From an uncultured Oscillospiraceae bacterium (lineage in GTDB: Bacteria > Bacillota > Clostridia > Oscillospirales > Oscillospiraceae): 5,363 nucleotides of DNA. Location of the stretch: the NCBI GenBank assembly GCA_944385645.1, contig CALWYA010000116.1, positions 1-5,363 of the forward strand, given 5' to 3'. Within the stretch, counting starts at the first letter, position 1. Every line of letters starts with the position of its first letter. The notes below the pieces were generated by a model. The model did no database searches. It saw only the letters and a list, made by a program, of their open reading frames with translations, and was not told where the DNA came from. Below, in pieces: positions 1 to 5,328 of the stretch. The translations under genes and the position numbers were made by a program.

Positions 1-2056
1 GGGCCGGGGGCTGACCTTCCCCTGCCTGTTCGGCTCGGCCGTGAGGCTGGGGGGGGTGGACGAGCTGTTGGACGCCCTGGAGCGGTACACTCTGGCCCCC
101 CGGTACCCCGGGCAGTTCGCCGCCCGGGTGTACAAGGTGACCCGGGAGGGGAGCGACCGGCTCACCTGGCTGAAGGTCACCGGGGGGAGCCTGCGGGTGC
201 GGGACCAGCTGGAGGGCCCCGACTGGCAGGAGAAGGTGAACCAGATCCGCCTGTACTCCGGGGAGAAATACCAGACCGCCGAGTCCGTCCCCGCCGGGAC
301 GGTGTGCGCCGTCACCGGCCTGACCCGCACCCGGCCGGGGGACCCCCTGGGGGCCGAGCCCCCGGGCCGGGCCCCGGAGCTGGAGCCGGTGCTGTCCTAT
401 CAGGTGATCCTGCCCCCGGGCTGCGACCCCCACACCATGCTCCAGAACCTGCGGCAGCTGGAGGAGGAGGACCCCCAGCTGCGGGTGGTGTGGAGCGAGG
501 GGGCGGGGGAGATCCACTTACAGCTCATGGGGGAGATCCAGCTGGAGGTGCTCACCCGGCTCATCCGGGAGCGGTTCGGGGCGGAGGTGTCCTTCGGCGA
601 GGGGAGCATCGTCTACCGGGAGACCATCGCCGCCCCGGTGGAGGGGGTGGGCCACTTCGAGCCCCTGCGGCACTACGCCGAGGTCCACCTGCTCCTGGAG
701 CCGGGGGAGCGGGGCAGCGGCCTGCGCCTGGCCGCCCAGTGCCCTCCCGACCAGCTGGACCTGAACTGGCAGCGGCTGGTCCTCACCCATCTGGCCGAGA
801 AGCGGCACCTGGGGGTGCTCACCGGCTCGCCCATCACCGATATGAAGATCACCCTGGTGGCCGGCCGGGCCCACCTGAAGCACACCGAGGGGGGCGACTT
901 CCGGCAGGCCACCTACCGTGCGGTGCGCCAGGGGCTGATGCAGGCGGAGAGTATCCTGCTGGAGCCCCACTATCGGTTCCGCCTGGAGGTGCCCGACGCC
1001 AGCGTGGGCCGGGCCATGACCGATCTGCAGGCCATGGGGGGAACGGTGGACCCGCCCGAGCGGGCGGGGGAGCTGGCCCTGCTCACCGGCCACGCCCCGG
1101 TGGCCGGCCTGCGGGGCTACTGGCGGGAGGTGAGCGCCTATACCCGCGGCCTGGGGCGGCTGTCCTGCCGGCCGGGGGGCTACGCCCCCTGCCCCCGGCA
1201 GGAGGAAGTGGTGGAACAGCTGGGCTATGACCCGGAGCGGGACCTGGAGAACACCCCTGACTCCGTGTTCTGCGCCCACGGGGGCGGCTTCCCCGTCAAG
1301 TGGGACCAGGTGCGGGACTATATGCAGGTGGACAGCGGCCTGCGCCTGGGGATGGAGCCCCCGGCCCCGGAGCCCGACGCCCCCGCCGGGGGGCGGGTGG
1401 ACCGCCGGGGGGGCAGCCTGGAGCAGGACAAGGAGCTCCAGGCCATCTTCGAGCGCACCTACGGCAAGGTGGAGCCCCGGTCCTTCCAGCCCCAGAAGAA
1501 GCCCGCCCGCACCGAGCTGAGCGAGAAGTACGCCATCCGGGCGCAGAAGTCCGGGCCGGAGTATCTGCTGGTGGACGGGTACAACATCATCTTCGCCTGG
1601 GAGGAGCTCCAGGCCCTGGCGAAGCAGGACGTGGCCGCCGCCCGGGCCGCCCTGGAGGACATTTTGTCCGACTACCGGGGCTATCGGAGGTGCGTGGTCA
1701 TCCTGGTGTTCGACGCCTATAAGGTGAAGGGCAACCCGGGCTCGGTGGAACAGCGCAACGGCATCTATGTGGTGTACACCAAAGAGGCCGAGACCGCCGA
1801 CGCCTACATCGAGAAGGCCACCTATGACCTGGGCCGGGACCACCGGGTGCGGGTGGCCACCTCCGACGGGCTGGAGCAGCTGATCATCCTGGGCCACGGG
1901 GCCCTGCGCCTGTCCGCCCGGACCTTCAAGGCGGAGGTGGAGCAGGCCCGGGGGGAGATCGCCGCCCTGGTGGCCCGGCACAACAGCCGGGGGACGGGGC
2001 TGAACCGGGTGGAGCACACCGCCAAAATCACCCGCCGGGGGGAGCGGTCGGAATAG
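1..2056 (+). CDS. EF-G/TetM-like translation GTPase fused to a Rae1 (YacP)-type NYN ribonuclease, 5' partial
   Basis: The frame is open from base 2 to the TAG at 2054-2056, so the GTG at 41 is internal and the gene begins upstream; by comparison with TetM some 220 residues (the G domain) are missing. Residues are numbered from base 41. The visible part opens at the end of the G domain (FGSA motif just before base 41), followed by the domain II barrel (about 20-95), domain III (about 115-195, with GEIHLQLMGEIQLEVL), and domains IV-V (about 200-370, with LLEPHYRF). A Cys/His-containing segment follows (C376, C384, C411, H413), then a charged, Pro-rich linker (about 435-505). Residues 508-640 match B. 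subtilis Rae1: VDGYN (D512), VFDAY (D558), TKEAETADAYIEKA (D587), VATSD (D609) and GALRLSAR. These are the conserved acidic residues of NYN nucleases. Rae1 cuts mRNA in the ribosomal A site, where EF-G-like GTPases also bind, so a ribosome-directed nuclease is a sensible inference. Automatic labels such as 'tetracycline resistance protein' are doubtful because the TetM drug-displacing loop is absent. Architecture is very sure, function inferred. Confidence 0.92.
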   Translation, partial: GRGLTFPCLFGSAVRLGGVDELLDALERYTLAPRYPGQFAARVYKVTREGSDRLTWLKVTGGSLRVRDQLEGPDWQEKVNQIRLYSGEKYQTAESVPAGTVCAVTGLTRTRPGDPLGAEPPGRAPELEPVLSYQVILPPGCDPHTMLQNLRQLEEEDPQLRVVWSEGAGEIHLQLMGEIQLEVLTRLIRERFGAEVSFGEGSIVYRETIAAPVEGVGHFEPLRHYAEVHLLLEPGERGSGLRLAAQCPPDQLDLNWQRLVLTHLAEKRHLGVLTGSPITDMKITLVAGRAHLKHTEGGDFRQATYRAVRQGLMQAESILLEPHYRFRLEVPDASVGRAMTDLQAMGGTVDPPERAGELALLTGHAPVAGLRGYWREVSAYTRGLGRLSCRPGGYAPCPRQEEVVEQLGYDPERDLENTPDSVFCAHGGGFPVKWDQVRDYMQVDSGLRLGMEPPAPEPDAPAGGRVDRRGGSLEQDKELQAIFERTYGKVEPRSFQPQKKPARTELSEKYAIRAQKSGPEYLLVDGYNIIFAWEELQALAKQDVAAARAALEDILSDYRGYRRCVVILVFDAYKVKGNPGSVEQRNGIYVVYTKEAETADAYIEKATYDLGRDHRVRVATSDGLEQLIILGHGALRLSARTFKAEVEQARGEIAALVARHNSRGTGLNRVEHTAKITRRGERSE

Positions 2057-2057
2057 G

Positions 2058-2077
2058 GCCGGGGGAAAATCCCCGGC
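2058..2077 (+). terminator. GC hairpin after the GTPase-nuclease gene, no T-run
   Basis: A perfect 7-bp stem, GCCGGGG (2058-2064) with CCCCGGC (2071-2077), closes a 6-nt GAAAAT loop two bases after the stop codon. No run of T follows, so it is a poor intrinsic terminator; it may act as an mRNA 3'-end stabiliser or a weak terminator. An alternative, partly overlapping stem, CCGGCG (2073-2078) with CGCCGG (2086-2091), is also possible and would exclude the first. Confidence 0.35.
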
Positions 2078-2082
2078 GGGCG

Positions 2083-2111
2083 TTGCGCCGGCGGAAAAAG
2101 CGTGATAAAAT
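2083..2111 (+). promoter_or_regulatory. Sigma-A-type promoter for the reductase-dehalogenase pair
   Basis: TTGCGC at 2083-2088 (-35, 4 of 6 to consensus) lies exactly 17 bp upstream of TAAAAT at 2106-2111 (-10, 5 of 6). The -10 is preceded by TG at 2103-2104, giving an extended -10. The AT-rich stretch stands out in otherwise very GC-rich DNA. The predicted start point is about 2118, leaving a leader of nearly 80 nt before the reductase start codon. The site separates this unit from the upstream GTPase gene. Confidence 0.6.
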
Positions 2112-2119
2112 ACCGGTAT
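2110..2119. promoter_or_regulatory. Perfect 10-bp palindrome at the predicted transcription start (candidate operator)
   Basis: ATACCGGTAT reads the same on both strands. It overlaps the last bases of the -10 element and covers the predicted +1. A dimeric repressor bound here would block RNA polymerase. No specific regulator can be named from the sequence, and a 10-bp palindrome can occur by chance. Confidence 0.35.
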
Positions 2120-2135
2120 CTGTAACATGATGCCG

Positions 2136-2165
2136 CCCCCTGTCCGCTCCGCGCGGGAGAGGGGG
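2136..2165 (+). other. Foldable leader hairpin before the reductase gene
   Basis: CCCCCT (2136-2141) can pair with AGGGGG (2160-2165). Stacked directly on it is CTCC (2147-2150) with GGAG (2156-2159), with a 5-nt bulge at 2142-2146 and a GCGCG loop. The right arm contains the purine run that would serve as ribosome binding site for a TTG start at 2172, so the fold could hide that start and leave the GAGG at 2184 free for the ATG at 2196. In DNA this GC-rich such pairings also arise by chance. Confidence 0.3.
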
Positions 2166-2183
2166 GAAAACTTGACGAGAAAC

Positions 2184-2187
2184 GAGG
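2184..2187 (+). promoter_or_regulatory. Ribosome binding site for the nitrite/sulfite reductase
   Basis: GAGG with 8 nt of spacing before the ATG at 2196. It supports that ATG over the in-frame ATGs at 2127 and 2130, which have no purine run and sit just after the predicted transcription start. A competing in-frame TTG at 2172 has a stronger purine run (2160-2166) at 5 nt and would add 8 residues. Confidence 0.5.
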
Positions 2188-2195
2188 TCCTCACC

Positions 2196-3743
2196 ATGAC
2201 CCACATCGACCCCCAGAGCTGGAAGGCCGACCTGCCCGCCTTCCGGGAGAAGACCCTGGCCTTTTACGCCGGCGAGCTGGACAAGGGGAGCTACAAGGGC
2301 TTCTCCGGCCTGTACGGCAGCTACGCCCAGAAGGGCGGACAGGCCAGCATGCTCCGCCTGCGCATGCCCGGCGGCCGGGTGACCCGGGACAAGCTGGCCT
2401 TCGTCGCCCAGGCCATCCGGGACTGGCAGGTGCCCCGGGCCCACTTCACCACCTGTCAGACCATCCAGCTCCACGACCTGGGCCCCGAGGCGGTGTGCGC
2501 CATTATGGAGGGGGCCCTGGACCACGGCATCGTCACCATGGGGGGCGGCGGGGACTTCCCCCGGAACGTGATGTGCTCCCCCCTGTCCGGCCTGGAGGAG
2601 GGGGAGTACTTCGACGTGCTCCCCTGGGCCGAGGCCGCCGGGGAGTATCTGATGGGCTTTATCCGGGCGGAGAAGATGCCCCGGAAGCTGAAGGTGTGCT
2701 TCTCCAGCTCCCCCGCCAACCTGACCCACGCCACCTACCGGGACCTGGGCTTCGCCGCCCGGCCCGACGGGAGGTTCGACGTGTACAGCGCCGGCGGCCT
2801 GGGCAACAACCCCCGCATGGGGGTGCTGGTGGCCCAGGGGGTGGAGCCGGAGATGATCCTGTACTATATCAAGGCCATGTGGCTCACCTTCCGGGCCTAT
2901 GGCAACTATGAGAACCGGGGCAAGGCCCGCACCCGGTACATGCAGGAGGCCTGCGGCGGCCCGGAGGGGTACGCCAGGGCCTACCGGGAGAAGCTGGAGG
3001 AGGTGTTCGCCTCCGGCGAGGACCTGGACCTGCACGTCCAGCCCCGGGCGGTGACCAAGACCGGGGACGGGAGCGCCGCCGCCGGCCCCCGGGTCATCCC
3101 CCAGAAGCAGCCCGGCCTGTACGCCGTGGCCTGGCACCCCATCGGGGGACAGCCCGGGGTGGACGAGCTGTGCGCCCTCAGCGACCTGATTGCCGGCATG
3201 GAGGGGGTGGAGCTGCGCCTGGCCCCCGATGAGACGGCCTATATCGTCAACCTCACCGGCCGGGAGGCCGCCCAGGTGCTGGCCGCCACCGGGGACGGGG
3301 CCCGGACCCCCTTCGAGACCTCGGTGTGCTGCATCGGCGGGGCCACCTGTCAGGTGGGCCTGCGGGACTCCCAGGGCCTGCTCCGGGCCTGCGTCCAGGC
3401 GGTGCGGGAGGCGGAGCTGCCCGACGGGGCCCTGCCCCAGATCCACATCTCCGGCTGCCCCTCCTCCTGCGGCACCCACCAGACGGGGACGCTGGGCTTC
3501 CGGGGGGCCTCCCGGCTGGTGGAGGGCAAGCCCCAGAGCGCCTTCACCCTCTATGCGGGGGGCGAACAGGCCCAGGGCTGCGAGGCCATGGGCCGGGAGG
3601 TGGGCGTCCTGCTGGAGGCCGACATCCCCGCCTTCCTGGTGGAGCTGGGCCGGGCGGTGGCCGGCAGCGGCAAGGACTTCGCCGCCTGGTACCGGGACGA
3701 CCCCCAGGGGGTGGACCGGCTGGCGGCCCCCTACCTGGGCTGA
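2196..3743 (+). CDS. Siroheme/4Fe-4S nitrite/sulfite reductase (515 aa)
   Basis: A single-chain siroheme reductase carrying out six-electron reduction of sulfite to sulfide or nitrite to ammonia in the cytoplasm. Residues are numbered from the ATG at 2196. The family's twofold-repeated layout is visible: a ferredoxin-like half-domain (about 28-95), a catalytic half with FPRNVMCSPLSG (about 120-131), a KLK motif (K164, K166) and a second ferredoxin-like half (about 300-365). The cluster-siroheme cysteines are C379-x5-C385 and C421-x3-C425. R123, K164 and K166 match three of the four anion-binding residues of E. coli sulfite reductase (R153, K215, K217). The fourth, the Arg of the usual TTRQ motif, is Cys here (C87 in TTCQ). 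About 500 residues is normal for the family. No flavoprotein or ferredoxin partner lies in the window, so the electron donor is unknown. Assignment to the family is near certain; sulfite versus nitrite cannot be decided. It probably leads an operon with the dehalogenase gene. Confidence 0.93.
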   Translation: MTHIDPQSWKADLPAFREKTLAFYAGELDKGSYKGFSGLYGSYAQKGGQASMLRLRMPGGRVTRDKLAFVAQAIRDWQVPRAHFTTCQTIQLHDLGPEAVCAIMEGALDHGIVTMGGGGDFPRNVMCSPLSGLEEGEYFDVLPWAEAAGEYLMGFIRAEKMPRKLKVCFSSSPANLTHATYRDLGFAARPDGRFDVYSAGGLGNNPRMGVLVAQGVEPEMILYYIKAMWLTFRAYGNYENRGKARTRYMQEACGGPEGYARAYREKLEEVFASGEDLDLHVQPRAVTKTGDGSAAAGPRVIPQKQPGLYAVAWHPIGGQPGVDELCALSDLIAGMEGVELRLAPDETAYIVNLTGREAAQVLAATGDGARTPFETSVCCIGGATCQVGLRDSQGLLRACVQAVREAELPDGALPQIHISGCPSSCGTHQTGTLGFRGASRLVEGKPQSAFTLYAGGEQAQGCEAMGREVGVLLEADIPAFLVELGRAVAGSGKDFAAWYRDDPQGVDRLAAPYLG

Positions 3744-3774
3744 ACGCCCAGTTCCGAAAAAAGAATGAGACAGA

Positions 3775-3789
3775 CGCCCCGCCGGGGCG
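3775..3789 (+). other. Short intergenic hairpin upstream of the dehalogenase ribosome binding site
   Basis: CGCCCC (3775-3780) pairs with GGGGCG (3784-3789) around a GCC loop, in the 63-bp gap between reductase and dehalogenase. No T-run follows, so it is not a terminator. It lies just before the purine-rich ribosome binding site and could tune translation or shield against mRNA decay. I see no promoter in this gap. Confidence 0.3.
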
Positions 3790-3791
3790 GG

Positions 3792-3798
3792 AAAGGGG
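3792..3798 (+). promoter_or_regulatory. Ribosome binding site for the dehalogenase-like gene
   Basis: AAAGGGG with 8 nt before the ATG at 3807. It favours this start over the in-frame ATG at 3765, which would add 14 residues, several of them Arg, encoded across the intergenic hairpin. An ATG at 3813 is also in frame but farther from the purine run. Confidence 0.5.
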
Positions 3799-3806
3799 AA
3801 TACAGG

Positions 3807-4694
3807 ATGCGGATGCCGGGCGAGGAATTCACCATCCGGGCCAACGGGGTGGACATCCACGGGGTGAAGCTGGGGGAGGGCGCCCCCCTCCTGCTCCTCC
3901 ACGGCCACCCGGAGACCCACCTCATGTGGCACAAGGTGGCCCCGAAGCTGGCAGAGCGGTTCACCGTGGTGGCCACCGATCTGCGGGGCTATGGGGACAG
4001 CGGCAAGCCCGAGGGCCTGCCCGACCACAGCAACTACTCCAAGCGGGTGATGGCCGAGGACCAGATCGCCGTCATGGGGGCCCTGGGCTTTGAGAAGTTC
4101 CACGTCATGGGCCACGACCGGGGGGCCCGGGTGGGCTACCGCATGGCCCTGGACCACCCGGAGGCGGTGGACAAGCTGGTGCTGCTGGACATCGTGTCCA
4201 CCTATGACATGTACAGCCTGTCCACCCGGGAGTTCGCCAAGGCCCTGTTCCAGTGGTACTTTTTCACCCAGGAGCCGCCCCTGCCCGAGGACATGATCCT
4301 GTCCAGCCGGAAGCAGTTCTTCCGCTACTCTCTCCACATCGCCCGCTACAACTCGGAGAACGACACCTCCGCCGAGGCCTTCCCCCAGGAGGTGTACGAC
4401 GAGTATTTGAAGCACTACAACGTGGAGACCATCCACGCCATCTGCGAGGAGTACCGGGCGGGGGAGACGGTGGATCTGGCCCTGGACGAGGCCGACCTGA
4501 AGGCCGGCCGGAAGATCCAGGCGGACACCCTGGTGCTCTGGGGGGCCAACGGCCTGGTGGAGCGGTTCTTCCGGCCCCTGGAGCGGTGGGCCAAATTCGG
4601 CGACCATATCCAGGGCCACAGCCTGCCCTGCGGCCACTTCATCCCCGAGGAGGCCCCCCTGCCCATGCTGGAGGCGGTGGAGCGATTCCTCTAA
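3807..4694 (+). CDS. Alpha/beta hydrolase of the fluoroacetate/haloacetate dehalogenase family (295 aa)
   Basis: The family hydrolyses the carbon-halogen bond of haloacetates through an Asp-ester intermediate, giving glycolate and halide. Numbered from the ATG at 3807, the expected catalytic set is present: nucleophile D104 in GHDRGAR, carboxylate-binding R105 and R108, acid D128 and base H277 in CGHFIPEE. D104, R105, R108 and D128 keep the exact spacing of D110, R111, R114 and D134 in the Rhodopseudomonas enzyme FAcD. In the cap, W150 and Y216 (in EEYRAG) match halide-pocket W156 and Y219, but the neighbouring pocket His (H155) is Gln (Q149). The oxyanion loop reads HGHPET where FAcD has HGFPQT, so H34 replaces F40. 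About three extra residues lie between W150 and Y216. There is no signal peptide or membrane segment, so it is cytoplasmic. The family is clear; true activity on fluoroacetate is uncertain because of the pocket changes, and an epoxide hydrolase or another haloacid hydrolase is possible. It is probably co-transcribed with the reductase. Confidence 0.85.
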   Translation: MRMPGEEFTIRANGVDIHGVKLGEGAPLLLLHGHPETHLMWHKVAPKLAERFTVVATDLRGYGDSGKPEGLPDHSNYSKRVMAEDQIAVMGALGFEKFHVMGHDRGARVGYRMALDHPEAVDKLVLLDIVSTYDMYSLSTREFAKALFQWYFFTQEPPLPEDMILSSRKQFFRYSLHIARYNSENDTSAEAFPQEVYDEYLKHYNVETIHAICEEYRAGETVDLALDEADLKAGRKIQADTLVLWGANGLVERFFRPLERWAKFGDHIQGHSLPCGHFIPEEAPLPMLEAVERFL

Positions 4695-4704
4695 AGTGTG
4701 ACAC

Positions 4705-4743
4705 AGCGTGCCCGCCCCGAGAGGGGCGGGCACGCTTTATTTT
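4705..4743 (+). terminator. Strong intrinsic terminator, shared by the convergent genes
   Basis: A perfect 13-bp stem, GCGTGCCCGCCCC (4706-4718) with GGGGCGGGCACGC (4723-4735), has a GAGA loop and one further A-T pair at 4705/4736. It is followed by TTTATTTT (4736-4743) on the plus strand. It begins 10 bp after the dehalogenase stop codon, so it ends that transcript. The TAA of the minus-strand gene (4737-4739) sits inside the T-tail, so the hairpin also lies directly behind that gene. Its minus-strand T-tail is weak. Confidence 0.92.
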
Positions 4744-5129
4744 GCCGCCGCGAAGTCATAGGCCTCCGCCAGCCAGTCCAGCAGCTCCCCGTCGATCTCC
4801 TCCTCCCGGGCCACCACCACGTGGTGGGTCCAGCGGTTGGGGTAGGGCTCCACCGCCACGGCGATCCGGGGGGAGGACAGCCGGTGGGACAGGCCGAAGG
4901 TCACCAGGAGACACTCCTTCGGCCACTCCTTCCGCCGGCGCAGGGGGAGGGAGGCGGCGGCGAACAGGTGCCTGTGGTAGAAGCTGATCTGACTCTTCTG
5001 CACTTTGACGGAGGCCTCGGGGAAGCGGGCCGACATGGCCCGCTCCAGGGCCTGATAGAGGGCCAGCTCGGTTGGCTTCCCGTCGAAGAAGAACAGCACG
5101 TCCGATTCATAGTGCTCCGGGGTGGTCAT
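4737..5129 (-). CDS. DUF5655-family protein (130 aa)
   Basis: A small, soluble, mixed alpha/beta protein of unknown function. The start is the ATG at 5129-5127, six bases after a GGAGGT ribosome binding site; a TTG at 5147 would add six residues but lies upstream of that site. Numbering from the ATG: residues 10-38 form an amphipathic helical segment after an FFFDGKP turn; 44-60 hold the VQKSQISFYHRHLF block; about 74-90 are beta-rich (LLVTFGL, IAVAVEPYP); 98-105 read RWTHHVVV; and the end has EEIDGELLDWLAEAYDF. The order 'K-x-x-ISF ... LVVTFGL ... WTHHVV ... DxELxxWLxxAYDF' is what I recall of clostridial DUF5655 proteins, recognised from memory without a search. No signal peptide, membrane span or catalytic motif is visible. 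It is convergent with the dehalogenase gene and separately transcribed, so the neighbourhood gives no clue to its job. Confidence 0.82.
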   Translation of the reverse strand: MTTPEHYESDVLFFFDGKPTELALYQALERAMSARFPEASVKVQKSQISFYHRHLFAAASLPLRRRKEWPKECLLVTFGLSHRLSSPRIAVAVEPYPNRWTHHVVVAREEEIDGELLDWLAEAYDFAAAK

Positions 5130-5135
5130 GGGGAT

Positions 5136-5141
5136 ACCTCC
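5136..5141 (-). promoter_or_regulatory. Ribosome binding site for the DUF5655 gene
   Basis: Read on the minus strand it is GGAGGT, a near-complete anti-16S match, with 6 nt before the ATG at 5129. It fixes the start codon of this gene. Confidence 0.8.
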
Positions 5142-5163
5142 GTTCAATTATAGAGTAGAGAGG

Positions 5164-5233
5164 GAAGAGTGGAGAGTGAAGATAGGAGATAGGAGTTTGA
5201 ATTAGGAATGAGGAGTTAGGAATTAGGAATTAT
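5164..5233. repeat. Ten degenerate purine-rich heptads
   Basis: Cut every 7 bp from 5164, all ten units begin with G, nine have A at position 3 (the eighth, GAGTTAG, has A at position 2), and nine of ten begin GAA, GGA or GAG with mostly purines. The last five drift toward GAATTAG/GAATTAT, and GAATTAG recurs at 5199-5205 and 5220-5226. On the minus strand this forms a pyrimidine-rich leader for the DUF5655 gene. The low GC and strand bias contrast sharply with everything else in the window. AATTATA occurs at both edges (5146-5152 and 5228-5234). Confidence 0.6.
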
Positions 5234-5257
5234 ATGGGGCCCCCGCCGAGGTGTGTA
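5229..5257 (-). promoter_or_regulatory. Candidate promoter for the DUF5655 gene
   Basis: On the minus strand TACACA (5257-5252, 4 of 6 to the -35 consensus) lies 17 bp before a perfect TATAAT (5234-5229). The predicted start is near 5222, giving a leader of about 93 nt made of the pyrimidine-rich heptads. The -35 falls on the edge of the first palindromic module. The spacer is very GC-rich and contains the palindrome GGGGCCCC (5236-5243), so strength is uncertain. Confidence 0.4.
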
Positions 5258-5278
5258 GGGGCGCACATTGTGCGCCCG
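5254..5278. repeat. Palindromic intergenic module 1 (TGTAGGGGC type)
   Basis: TGTAGGGGCG leads into a hairpin: GGGCGCAC (5259-5266) pairs with GTGCGCCC (5270-5277) around an ATT loop. The opening TGTAGGGGC is shared with module 2 while the palindrome arm differs, which is the pattern of a dispersed intergenic palindrome family rather than a unique regulatory site. Similar TGTAGGGGC-led hairpins are, from memory, common between genes in Oscillospiraceae genomes. Confidence 0.5.
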
Positions 5279-5297
5279 GCCTTCCCACGCCGGTACT

Positions 5298-5324
5298 TGT
5301 AGGGGCCGCCGCCTTCGGCGGCCC
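5298..5324. repeat. Palindromic intergenic module 2 (TGTAGGGGC type)
   Basis: TGTAGGGGC at 5298-5306 repeats the head of module 1. A 9-bp stem, GGGCCGCCG (5303-5311) with CGGCGGCCC (5316-5324), encloses a CCTT loop; the TTT that follows is too short for a confident terminator. Modules 1 and 2 start 44 bp apart in the same orientation. Confidence 0.5.
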
Positions 5325-5328
5325 TTTG

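Noticed and set aside
41..1400. Calling the first gene a tetracycline resistance determinant
   Set aside because: Overall similarity to TetM is real, but the domain IV drug-displacing loop is replaced and a nuclease is fused on, so resistance is not supported.
41..2056. Reading the first gene as a complete protein starting at the GTG at 41
   Set aside because: The frame continues open to the window edge and the upstream residues (TFPCLFGSA) are conserved family sequence, so the gene is truncated by the window.
518..2206. A 562-codon open frame on the minus strand opposite the GTPase-nuclease gene
   Set aside because: Same cause: a repetitive Gly/Pro/Val/Leu/His composition and no domain, opposite a well-supported gene.
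3765..3806. Upstream ATG at 3765 as start of the dehalogenase-like gene
   Set aside because: It would add an Arg/Gly-rich 14-residue stretch encoded by the intergenic hairpin and lacks a good ribosome binding site, whereas the ATG at 3807 has AAAGGGG at 8 nt.
2028..4733. A 901-codon open frame on the minus strand opposite the reductase and dehalogenase genes
   Set aside because: It is a shadow produced by strong GC third-position bias. The sense strand has clear family motifs throughout; the antisense product is low-complexity (Gly, His, Leu, Pro, Val-rich) with no recognisable domain.
5147..5152. TATAAT on the minus strand just upstream of the DUF5655 gene as its -10
   Set aside because: The start point would fall at about 5140, inside the ribosome binding site, and the -35 match is only 3 of 6. 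The TATAAT at 5229-5234 is better placed.
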